Positions 10,250-20,053 of a stretch of DNA of 64,000 nucleotides are shown in pieces. Both the position numbers and the translations under genes were made by a program. The stretch is from Prorocentrum cordatum (Eukaryota > Sar > Dinophyceae > Prorocentrales > Prorocentraceae): assembly GCA_963575745.1 (NCBI GenBank), contig CAUYUJ010015693.1:890789-954788 (forward strand), in the 5' to 3' direction. The notes beneath the pieces are model-generated. The model saw nothing but the letters and a program-made list of their open reading frames with translations, was not told the DNA's origin and searched no databases. Positions within the stretch are counted from its first letter, which is position 1. Each line of letters opens with the position of its first letter.

Positions 10250-10860
10250 ATTACAGCTGGATCGACCCCTAATAGGGGTCTATGAAAGCTGGATTGAACT
10301 CTGACAGGATTCTATTAGAGCTGGATCCAGGCCTGGGGGATTCTATAAAACATGAACCGGGTCCTTTACAGATTGTATCAGAGTTGGCTCCAGTGTTGCA
10401 AACATGTTGAGTAGAACCCCATCAGACTTGGACCCAACCCTGACAGCTTCTATTAGCGATGGTCCCAACCGAAATAGGATTTTATTACAGTTGAATTTGG
10501 GCCGAGTAGGATTAGTTTAGAGCTGGATCCAGCCCTCGTATGATTATGTCAGAGCTGAGCCGAGCCCTAGTAGGATTACAGCAAAGCTCGGCCGAGTCCC
10601 AGTCGGATCCTAAGAGAGCTCGGTCGACTCCTAGATGGATGTGAGTAAAGTTGGATGGAATATAGCAGGATTCTGGTAGAGCTGGATCGAACCCGCATCG
10701 GATTCGACTAGAGTTGGATCCACCCCTCTAACAATCCGTGCACAGGTAGATCCAGCCTCCACAGGCCTTATTGGAGGTGGATCGGCCCCTCCCTAGTGAG
10801 ATTTGTCTTTTAGAGCTGGGCCCAAGCACAGTGGGATTCCATTAGAACTGGATCGAAATT
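10250..10860 (+). repeat. GAGCTGGATC satellite, block 1
   Basis: Degenerate units of about 45-50 bp built on (A/T)GAGCTGGATC, then (C/G)A(A/G)CCC, then TAGGATT(C/T)TAT. About 13 units. The array resumes at 11401-11835 beyond an interruption. Confidence 0.88.
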
Positions 10861-11260
10861 CTTGACGCTTCGCGTATCCCCACCAGCCCATCCTACACCA
10901 GGCACTCGAACGAAGAGCGCCGATGATCGGCAGCTGTTCTCCTCCCCCTCTTCCTCCTTCTCCTCCGCCTTCTCCTCCTCATCCCTTCCTTCTCCTCCTC
11001 CTCCTCCTCCTCCTCCTCCTCCGCCTCTTCCTCTTCCATGGTGGTGTCTTGGAGGTATCTTCGAACGTTTTGGTGGGCTCTTGGGCCTCGCGGGCGGGCG
11101 GGCGGCGCTCCGCCCGCCCGCGCGCAGGGCGCGAGAGGAGAGTCCGAGACGTCTCTTGAGGCCCTCTTGGAGGACATCGATCGCAGAAGGGGGTCGCCCC
11201 CCTGGGGGGCACGATCCTCGTGAGGGGTGTCGAATTTTAGCCCTCCCAGGGGTCGTTCTT
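10861..11260. other. DNA interrupting the GAGCTGGATC satellite
   Basis: It contains a TCC/CTC tract at about 10940-11035 and a GC-rich stretch. Since satellite lies on both sides, it may be an insertion, but clean edges are not visible. Confidence 0.5.
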
Positions 11261-11406
11261 GGACGCTCTAACTACCCGCGGCCCCCCCTGTCCAGGTCAG
11301 TGGGGAGGGGGTAGGGGGAGGGGTAAACCCCTCCCCGAAGGGGAAGAAGGAGGGGTGGAAGAGGAAACGCTCTAAACCACCGACGCCCAGAGGGCTGGTA
11401 GGATTT
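11261..11406 (+). repeat. Left arm of a ~145-bp inverted repeat
   Basis: Begins GGACGCTCTAACTACCCGCG and ends GCCCAGAGGGCTGGTAGGAT. Its inverted partner is 12079-12223, roughly 90% identical by eye. Confidence 0.88.
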
Positions 11407-11835
11407 AGTAGGATCCCATCAGAGCTGGATCCAACCCTAACAGGATTGCAATAAAGCTGGAGCGAACTTGTGTTTGACCCCGATAGAGTTGGACCCAAGA
11501 GAGCTGGATGGATCCACACCGAGTAGGATTTTGCGAATGCTGAGCCGAGCCTATGTATAATTATACCTGAGCTTGATCGAATCCGAATCGGATTGCATTG
11601 AAGCCGGAGCCATCCGTACTAACATGATTCTGTTAGAGTTGGATCGGACCCTGGGAGGATTCTCTCAGAGTTGGATCGAACCGTGGTTGGCATCGATAAG
11701 AGCTGGATCCAGCCCCATCGGATCTTTATGTAATCTAGATCCAGCCCCAGACTGTTTCTATGTGAGGTGGAACCAACTCTAGTAGGCTTCTAGTAGAGCT
11801 GGATCGAGCCCTGGTAGCATTCTATCAAAGCCGGC
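11401..11835 (+). repeat. GAGCTGGATC satellite, block 2
   Basis: The same ~45-50 bp unit as at 10250-10860, about nine units, lying between the arms of the inverted repeat. Confidence 0.85.
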
Positions 11836-11864
11836 GCCCCGCGCGGGCGCCAGCGACAGGTTCG

Positions 11865-12030
11865 CCGCCGCCGCCGCTGACGTTGCCGCCGTCGTCGGCG
11901 GTGTCGTAGGTTTCGTTGTCGTCGTCTTCGTCGTCTTCGTCGTCTTCGTCGTGGTCGTCGTCCGTCGTCGTGGTCGTCGTGGTCAGCGTGGTCCGTTGTC
12001 GTCGCCGTGGTAGTCGTCGTTTCAGGGGCG
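11865..12030 (+). repeat. (GTC)n/(GCC)n tract
   Basis: GTC, GCC and TTC triplets, interrupted. Low complexity only. Confidence 0.85.
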
Positions 12031-12078
12031 GGGGGGTCCTTGACCCTTCGATTATTTTTCTGGGGGGGGCCCTCCGAG

Positions 12079-12223
12079 TAATCCCACCAGCCCTCTGGGC
12101 GTAGGTGGTCTAGAGCAGATCCTCTTCCACCCCTCCCTCTTCCCCCTTGGGGGGGGGTTTACCCCTCCCCCTACCCCCTCCCCTGGACCTGGACGGGGGG
12201 GGCCGCGGGTAGTTAGAGCGTCC
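12079..12223 (-). repeat. Right arm of the ~145-bp inverted repeat
   Basis: The reverse complement starts GGACGCTCTAACTACCCGCG as in the left arm and ends with GCCCAGAGGGCTGGTGGGAT. The pair encloses 672 bp of satellite and GTC repeat. No clear target duplication is visible outside it. Confidence 0.88.
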
Positions 12224-12790
12224 CAGATGGCCCAAGACGGCTCCAAGAGCGCCTCAGAGAACCCAAGATGAGCTCCAAGATGGCTCAAGATAGCGCAAGA
12301 TCGCTCGAGATGGCTCCTAAGATGGTTCCAAGAAGCCCAAAGACGGCCCCAAGATAACTCCAAGTGGCCAAACAGCTCCCCAAGGAGGCCCCGAAGAGGC
12401 CAAAATCGTCCCAAAACCTAAGGAAAATCAATGATTTTTGCTTTCTCGCCTTTTCGCTTCCGATGGCCATCCGAGGCCTGGAGATGGCTCCAAGATGGCC
12501 CAAGAGGGCCCCAAGAGAGCCCCAAAAGAGCCCCAAGACGGCCCCAAGAGCGCCCAAGAGCACTCCAAGAGCGTTCCAAGAGGGGTCCAAGAGGCGATTT
12601 TAGGGGCTTCCGAGGGGGGACGCTAATTAAACCCCCCCTCTTGTTTGATCGACTCCCTCCAAGATGGCCCCAAAAGCGCCCCGAAGGCTCCCCATAGCGC
12701 TCCAAGAGCGCCCCAAGACGCGCTCAGGACGCCCCAAGAAGCGCCAAAGAAGCCCTCCAAGAGGCCCTCAAAAGACCCCCAAGAAGCTCC
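12224..12790 (+). repeat. CCAAGA array with core (copy a)
   Basis: Degenerate ~11-bp units (CCCAAGANGGC, CCAAGAGCGCC) flank a non-repetitive core at about 12405-12485. The core holds GATTTTTGCTTTCTCGCC and TTTTCGCTTCC. Members of the same family with cores occur near 30.7, 31.1, 33.5, 34.5, 35.5, 38.8, 58.4 and 59.5 kb. Confidence 0.8.
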
Positions 12791-12915
12791 TTCCCCTCCT
12801 CCTCCTCCTCCTCCGATTCTTCCTCCTTCTCCGTCCTCCTCCTCCTCCTCCTCCTCCTCCTCTTCCCCCTCCTCCTCCTCCTCCTCCTCCTCCGACGACG
12901 ACGACGACGACGACT
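12791..12915 (+). repeat. (TCC)n followed by (GAC)n
   Basis: Triplet tract: TCC to about 12890, then GAC. Confidence 0.9.
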
Positions 12916-13217
12916 CCTCTTCCATCCTCCCCCTCTCGGGGTCTGTGACAGCTTCCCCCGCCCTTTGTTATTCTGCATGCTCCCCGACTTCCCTGATCAC
13001 CTCAACTCCCCTGAGCATCGTTTCTGGATGGGCTGGTGGGGACACGCGAAGCGTCAACAATTTTCGGAGGGGGGGGGAATTCTGGACCCCTCCTAATACG
13101 TATCCCTGGAGGGGAAGGTTCCAGACTTCCCAGTTCTTCCCGAGAGGGCGGGGGATAGTGGTGGAGTGGGGCCCCGCTCAATGGAATTGGGCTCGGTTTT
13201 CCCCGCGCGCATTGCCC
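12916..13217. other. Spacer, no gene seen
   Basis: It contains a GGGGG/CCCC-rich piece near 13050-13150 related to the 38-bp repeat at 9850-10013. Confidence 0.4.
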
Positions 13218-13297
<80 letters not shown>

Positions 13298-13520
13298 ACG
13301 CCAGTGCCGTCATCATCGCCAGCATCATCATTGCCACCGTGTTCTATGCATCACCATCGTCATCGTCACCACCGTCGTCATCATCGTCTTTGTCGTCGTC
13401 GTTCATCGCCGTCATCACCGTCGCCACCGTCACTATCACCTGGAGGTGCCCACGTCATCATCACCGTCATCGTCACCATCACCATCATCGTCATCGCCGT
13501 CGCCGCCGTCATCGTTATCA
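13218..13520 (+). repeat. (CAT)n grading into (CATCGTCAC)n
   Basis: Pure CAT to 13297, then mixed CATCGTCACC/GTC units. Confidence 0.93.
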
Positions 13521-14596
13521 TTCGCTCGCTCGAGTCATGGATTTGCATGAGAAGAGTGCATGCGTCAAAGCGCCGATTGAAAGTCGTGGAGTTCTGCTTG
13601 GCTACTCCACTCACGGCCTCTTGAGTTCGGCCATCCAGTTTCGTGCGGGCGGGTGGGATTTATGTTCGAGCACTGGGATGGCACCTCGCAGACTGCACCA
13701 CGTAGCGGTTACATCCAGATCGCAAGAATTGATTGTGCGGGGCCCCCACGGGAGACAGCGCGGCCGTGGCCCGACCGGAGGTCCTGCAGGCGCAGCTGCG
13801 GCGGGCAGTGTCCAGGAGTGACGCCCTCCGTCGATTTTCTGCCCGCCCGCGCCCTTCGCTGTCCCCATGCCGTCTCGGAGGTGGATAGACCTCCTACCCT
13901 GACACGTCGATTGAGGAATTGGCCGTTTTCGGCTCGCGAGAGGGCGTCGCGGCCGTGATTTTTGCGGGTCTAGGTCCGTCGGTTTCGGTCCCAGGCCGCT
14001 TTCACTAAGGGGAGGTTTACAAGAGGGAGGTTTGTCCACCGCCGACCGTCCTCCTTCCCGGTCCTCCGCCCTCTTCCTCGGCCCACGCTCCTCATTATCA
14101 TCTTCGTCTGCCTGGCCTTTCTCATCCCACCCCTTTCTCCCTCGCTCGCCCGTTCCATCTCCTTGCCGATGTCCCCCTACTCCACATCCCTTGTTCCTAT
14201 TGCTGTTGCTCCTTCTTTGTTTCGTCATTTCACCGCAACCCTCCTCGTCCCCCTCACTCACTCTCGCTGCACTGCACGAAAACATCTTCTGCATATCGTG
14301 AGCGGGAAGTGCAAACACGACGGCAGACAGACAGATCACGTAGTGTCAGGATTCAATCGAGCAGGCGAAGTCAGGTAGCAGCACGCTGCCCTCCCGAGGG
14401 CCAGGAGGGGCGTTTCTTGACCTCACTCGTCCCGCGGGGGGGACGAGGAGGACGAGGAGGGGGCAGGAGGAGGAGAAGCGCTCCCGCCCTCCCCAGGGCC
14501 GAGTGGGGCGGCTCCCAGCAGTCCACGCCGCCGGAGCAGCGCGAGGCCCTCTGGGACGACCTGTGCAGCCAGCTCAAAATGGCGAGCAGCCAGCAG
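13521..14596. other. No supported gene
   Basis: A 242-codon minus-strand frame (13611-14339) and shorter plus-strand frames exist. They are Arg/Gly/Pro/Ser-rich, have no motif I recognise and overlap each other, so I do not call a gene. Confidence 0.4.
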
Positions 14597-14935
14597 AGAA
14601 TGACAAGAACGATGATGACACGGACGAGGAGGAGGAAGAGGACGAAGACGAGGATGAGGATGAAGATGAAGACGAACAAGAAGAGGATAAGGGCGATGAC
14701 GATGATCACGCAGACGAGGATGAGGATGAGGATGATGCCGACGAGGATGAGTACGAAGGTGAGGATCAGGATGACGAGGAGGAGTAGGAGGAGGTGGACG
14801 AGAGTGATGATAATGGGCATGAGCATGAAGATGAGCGCCGAGACGAGGAGAAGGACGGGGATAAGAATGGCTATGCCAATGAGGATGGTTCAGATGAGGA
14901 TGCGGACAAGGACAACGAGGAGGAACAATAGTGCA
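14597..14935 (+). repeat. GAT/GAG/GAC-rich triplet tract
   Basis: Purine-rich triplets read as poly-acidic in one plus frame and as Met/Arg-rich in another. Interruptions are irregular. It could lie in an acidic coding segment, but nothing on either side supports a gene. Confidence 0.85.
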
Positions 14936-15698
14936 TTTGGGGGGGGGGCGATAAGGAGGAGGCTATTTGCGAAGGGCTCTGAGCACTCAGACTCACTTTC
15001 CTGTCGGGGGCAGAGCACTGCAAACCTTTCTCATCGGCCCCAATCGTTCCTGCATCGTGGACGGAACTCGAAACGACCAGAATTAAAAATGAAGATTCAG
15101 AAATGTTTCCAGCGAAGCGGATGTACCCGGGATGTCCCTGGAGAGCGCTTTGGACAGCTAAACGGATGTCTTCGGGATGTACCGTTTGAGCACTTTGGAT
15201 TGCAAAAGGGATGATGTCGCCGGCACGGGCTTGGTTCCCGGCACCTTTCATGTCTAATGCGTGGCCAGAACCAGGAATGACCTGAAATATAAATATGTGG
15301 TTTGTCGTGCATCGTTGTCTTGATTTGGCCTTGGCCAACCAATTTCACTTGTTAGCTGTTGCTGCATGGACGCCCAAAAGCCTTGCATCCTTGATTTGCA
15401 CTCTTGTGACGGGCCTCGGCGGTGTGAGTAAGAAAGCAGTACGATCAGGACAAAGAGGAAGTGGAGCAAACGGTAGGAAAGGGAAGGGGAGGAGGAGCCA
15501 GGCAGGAGAAATCGATGGAGGAGGAGAATTGCCGCCGAGCCGAATGGCAGTGAAGGGCTCATGGTCCTCAAGTTTTTTTCGCATGGCGCGCGATCGCAGA
15601 CCCGAAGCCGCTACTAGGCAACCGCAAAAGTAGGACCTCCTTACCTACATGTTCGTAAGGCTACACGGCGGGTTCACCAAGAAAGGCGAGACTACGCA
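14936..15698. other. Spacer, no gene seen
   Basis: The words GGGATGT and TTTGGA(C/T)(A/T)G recur at 15130-15210, a weak hint of an old ~50-bp repeat. Nothing else recognised. Confidence 0.4.
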
Positions 15699-15905
15699 AA
15701 GCGTACATACATTGCAAGTAATGTAGCTGCATAGTATACATGCGTAGTATATTTGCGTAGTGTATATGCGTAGTGTATGTACGTTGTGTATTTGCGTAGC
15801 GTATGCACGCAGTGTACTTACATAGTGTACTTCGTAGTGTATTTGCGTCGTGCATTTCCATGATGTGCTCGCGTGTCGTAGTTTACGTTGTGCGTTTGCG
15901 TATTC
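15699..15905 (+). repeat. 12-13 bp minisatellite, unit about GTATTTGCGTAGT
   Basis: About 15 degenerate units with alternating GTATATGCGTAGT, GTATGTACGTTGT and GTATTTGCGTCGT. Distinctly AT-richer than its surroundings. Confidence 0.9.
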
Positions 15906-16034
15906 CTGGGGACGCCGCGCCAGATTTATGTTGAGGTATTTCCGCGCCGCCCTGGCTTCCCAGCTGAACAATCGGAGGGAAAACCTGAGCAAGGCTCAAG
16001 TCGCAGAACGGGTGAAGGACAGCGGCGTGACCCT

Positions 16035-16125
16035 GGGGGAGCGCAAGGAGGAGAACGAGAAGGAGGAGGAGGAGAAGAAGGAGGTGGTGGAGGAGGAGGA
16101 GGAGGAGGAGGAAGAGGACGAGGGC
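16035..16125 (+). repeat. (GAG)n tract
   Basis: Short GAG/AAG triplet tract inside GC-rich DNA. Confidence 0.85.
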
Positions 16126-16309
16126 TCTCTTGGCCTTCGTGCCTGTCTCACGCGGGCCCCCGAGCCCTATGTGGGCCAGACAGAACGTCGCACCGGCTCG
16201 GGCGGGCGGAGCCACCGCAGCAGTCCGCCCCCCGAGGGCAGGACTTTTCCAAACGCCTCCCAGGTCTCCGCCAGTCCGATTGGGCCCCGCCCAGGACGTC
16301 GGCGGCGTG

Positions 16310-16420
16310 ACAAGACACAGCACACGGCACTCTGCGCGCCACACGGCGCACTGCATGGCACGACCCACAGCACAGCATGACTGCACGGCACGCGGCACGG
16401 CACACCCAGATGTGGGTCCC
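16310..16420 (+). repeat. CACGGCAC short tandem repeat
   Basis: Words CACGGCAC, CACAGCAC and CACACGGC repeat with irregular 6-12 bp spacing. Confidence 0.6.
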
Positions 16421-18728
16421 CCGCGGTAGGCGCGGCGCCGGCCCCCTGGGCGCGCGCGGCGTTCGTCGAGCGCGGGTGGCAACCCACACCAGACGTTATT
16501 CGGCCGAAATCGGCGCGGTGACAGAGGGCGACCGCGAATCGATCGAAACCGGCCGCTCGCGAGGGTCTGAGTCCTCCTGTCGTTGGAGAGAGGCCCAAGG
16601 ATCAGAAGGAAGAGGAACAGTAAAGTTGACGTGGAGAAGCCATCGGACTTCCTGCCCTGAACCGACGAGCCTGAAGCCAAACTTATTTCAGCGTTGCGGT
16701 ACGACCGAAGCCTGCTTCTGCATCGAGGAAGAGAAGAGGAAGAAGACGCTGAGAAAGAAGGGAAGGGGGGAGCAGGAGAAGGGGGACCCCATCCCGAACA
16801 CCATGCGTGCGAGCACTTGTCCGTTTTCCTTTGGTGCTTTCTCTGGGCAGAGCCGCGCGGTAGTGACAGGTGTTGAGCGCGGAGCTGAAGGAGCTGCGCG
16901 ATTCGCTGCTGTCATCCTATGCGCCAGCGCCTCGCGCACCGCAAGCGACCCCCCCAATGTCCAAAGGGCCTTGGCAAGTTCCAGGTCCGCTCCAGTGCGG
17001 GTGGTCAGCGCTTGCTAATCCGAAGCGTTCCGACCCCCCGAGGTCCCTGGACGCCTTTGGAGGCCCAGAAGCCCAGTGATCCCCAGGATCCTCCAGATAT
17101 GTTTAAACAGAGCCAAAAACGTTCACAGACTTGCCGAAACCATCCAAAAACCTCGAGGGCCGAGGGCAACACGCAGCACTTGTGCTTGGTGCCTGCAGCA
17201 CACTGTTTCGCCGCGGCGAAGCTGACATCTGCAGAAATGCCAAGCAAGCCGGAGCGGACCACCATGGGCGATTCCAGGGTGGTCCCAGGATTGGCGTTGC
17301 TGCCTACCCTCCCCCAGCCCGATCATGCTCCGTCGCCGTGCCGTTCTCCCCTCGCCCACTGCCAGCCAGCGCACAGCACGCTCGCGTGCTCAACGATGGC
17401 GTCCCAGAGAGGGCCTCGACTTCGGCGCCTCCCGCCTTCGGCATGTCGGAGGAACGCGGCGGCAGTAAAAGTGAGACGACAACATGTTTGGTTCTAGGGT
17501 TCCGGAGCCGACCAGTAAGTGGAAGCACCCATCGCCCTTGGCAACCAAAAGGGCCGTATAGAGCCACTAGGGTTCCTCTGCCCCTTCCCATCGACTGTGG
17601 TATCCCTCTCCCTCTGTGCCTGTCTCCCTTGAGACATACCTCTGCCTCGTGGCCTGTCTCCCTAAGGGAGGCGAGGTTTCGGATTGTTCCCAGGATCGGT
17701 CCTGTCGCAGGTGAAGAACCCAGGCGTGTCCGATTGAGCGAAGAGAGGGTGGATGAGGAGCGGGATCATGATCAGGAGTAGAGGCAAGGCCGAGGATGAG
17801 GAGAAGGACGGGAGCTCCAAAAGAGGAACGAGGAGGACCAGATAAAGCAAGCGGCAGGGAGAAGTTGGAGAGAGATGGAAGATGGCATAAGAGGGAAGGG
17901 AGCGGGATGGGCAGAGAGAGAGAGAGAGACAAAAAGAGGGAAGTGGAGAGGAAGGGGGAACGGGGGGGCAGAGGGGGGAGGGGGAGGCTGGTCCAGCGAG
18001 GTGCTCCTGTTCCTCTGTACGCCCCCGTTACATTGCCTCAACAACTACACGTTATGGATTATGATTGCCTCTATCCCCTGATTCTGTCCGGAAGATGGTC
18101 GACGCTAGCGGCGACTGGATGCCAAAAGTAGGTGTTTCGCACGGTCAGTTATACAAACCGGTTGTTGTCGTTGTTGTCGGTGCTTCAAGTTTGTGTTCGC
18201 GCTGCAGCGTGGGCCTCTTTTTGGGGTCCGAATCCTCGTTTCATCGGTGTTGCTGCACGCCGGCCAATGTGCCATTCGGTTGCCCCGAGTCGCCCCACGG
18301 TGGTGCGGACTGCTTCCGCCTCGCCGCCGAGTTGTTGCCCCCCCTCATTCCCCCTCCTCCGCCTTCCCCTGATCATCTTGTTCATCCTCCTGTTCATCCG
18401 CTACTTCCTCAAATCTACGCAGGCACCATTCTTCCGATTGCGCATAGCACGACGGGGTCCTCTTTGGAGCTCCAGGTCCGCTATGACAGGCGTCGGCGGA
18501 TAGAGAAAAATATGCATTGCGAATGGACGGATGGTAAGATGTTAGAATGGCGCGACCGCGCCTAGTTTGGCCCTCATTCTCTCTTCTCTCCATCGCCACA
18601 CCTATCGGAGATGTTAACAACAACTTGTTTGTTCCCGTTGAGCCCGGAATTCTTTGATGACAACCTCAAATCTGGACAGGACACCAGATGTTTTCTCAGA
18701 TTGCTGGCCTTTGCCAACTTCCCTACGT
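16421..18728. other. Mixed-composition spacer, no supported gene
   Basis: Several short overlapping frames. The 16870-17079 frame starts LSAELKELRDSLLSSY and could be an exon-like fragment, but it is isolated and unrecognised. 17740-18000 is purine-rich (GAG/GGGAA). Confidence 0.4.
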
Positions 18729-18758
18729 CCTCTCTCTCTCTCTCTTTCTCTTTTTTTT

Positions 18759-18796
<38 letters not shown>

Positions 18797-18806
18797 TCTC
18801 CCTCCA
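18729..18806 (+). repeat. (CT)n with T run
   Basis: CT dinucleotide tract with an internal T run. All frames over it are Leu/Ser artefacts. Confidence 0.95.
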
Positions 18807-19064
18807 GTCTCGGCCCGAGTTCCAGCAGGAACAGAGCGTGGCCAGGGCGAAACCCTCCGCGCTTTCCAGCCCGGTGAGACCGTATCCGGAGGCTTTACCC
18901 TGGGACCAGTTCGTGTCATTTATCCCTTTTACTCTCCGCCGCAATGACCTGTGCCGCCGCATCGGTGTTCGCACCGCGCGTGGTGACCCCGTCACGGCCC
19001 ACTTCCTCAGTTGCGAGACGGGCAAAACCCCAGAGGGAGGCTACCAGCTTACATGCGGCACGGC
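18807..19064. other. Spacer upstream of the membrane-protein fragment
   Basis: Open frames exist but the codon bias seen from 19065 onward is absent. A first exon could hide here. Confidence 0.35.
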
Positions 19065-20053
19065 CACTTCCACTACAGCCACGTCATGAGCAACAAACGC
19101 ATGCTGTTCATCACGAAGATTGTGTTTTCTGCGGTCCCATCCTGGATGAGCATGCTCTTCCTGCTCCAGCTCACGCCCCTCACGCTCCTCGGGGCGCTCT
19201 TCAAGATCTCCGAAACGACGTGCAGCGTCTCCACGGTGAACTGCATGCGTTACGCGCTCTTATTCATCCACCAGGTTCCCGTGCCGCTATTGCGGCCATC
19301 TGGAGCCCGACGATCAAAAGCAGCATCCAGTTGCACCTGATCTTCGGCGTCCTGCCGTTTTCCCACAGCACCCTCGGCCACGTCGAAATGGCCGCCTTCG
19401 GCATCCACGATGGCATCGGCAAGTTCTGCGCGCGTTTCGCCGCGATCCCCGTGACCCTCGGCAGCCTGTTTTGCTCCGTCGGCACGGCCTCGCTCTCCGC
19501 GGTCTTCGGTGGCCAGCTGGGCCATCCTGTTCGTCGGCAGCAACCTCCTGCACTTTTGGGGCGCCCTCGGCATCGCAGGCACGGCGGGCCTTGCCCCCCC
19601 TGAACGGGCCGCGTTCGCCCTGCGCGCGGTCTCCATACAGTTCGTCGCACTCTTCTTCGACGGCGCGACCCCGCCCGCCACTGCAGGCCCTGCGATCGCA
19701 TTCCAGGGCGAGCAACACACACCCTCAGGCCGTGCGCTCACGGGCCACGGCCCGCACGCTGCCCACACGACGCGCGCTCGCAGGCCATGGCTCGGGGCCA
19801 GCGCGCGCCGCCGCGCCGCCCTCACCGACGCCCCGCCGACCACGATCCACGCACGCACTGCACTGCCCCCGCGACCCTTGCCGACCCGAACTTCGGGGTC
19901 CAAGTCGGCGCGGAGGTCGCTGTCCAGGGCCAGGAGCGCAACCCAATCAACGGTTTCCGCGGCGTCGTCCGAGGCCGTTCCGGCGACGCCAACCAATGCT
20001 GGATCATCATGCTTACTAACGGGCGCACCGCCCACCTGCCCCCGCCAGTCTGA
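19065..20053 (+). pseudogene. Probable membrane-protein gene or pseudogene, frame shifts twice
   Basis: Three consecutive stretches show strong G/C third-position bias, each in a different frame from its neighbour. About 19065-19280 gives a hydrophobic piece (MLFITKIVFSAVPSWMSMLF). About 19285-19510 gives LIFGVLPFSHS and VTLGSLFCSVGT. About 19506-19720 gives VASWAILFVGSNLLHFWG and VSIQFVALFF. Together they suggest at least four membrane segments. A fourth biased stretch, 19880-20053, ends at a TGA and reads VGAEVAVQG...NGFRGVVRG...CWIIMLTNGR, a small beta-barrel-like pattern (GxxVxVxG...NGxxGxV...W...L.NG) that recurs in protist proteins. The shifts are too close together for ordinary introns, so a decayed gene is more likely than a spliced one. 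I do not recognise the family. The 361-codon minus-strand frame here is an Arg/Gly-rich shadow. Confidence 0.38.

Noticed and set aside
13611-14339. 242-codon minus-strand frame
   Set aside because: No motif, low complexity, and overlapping plus-strand frames of similar quality.
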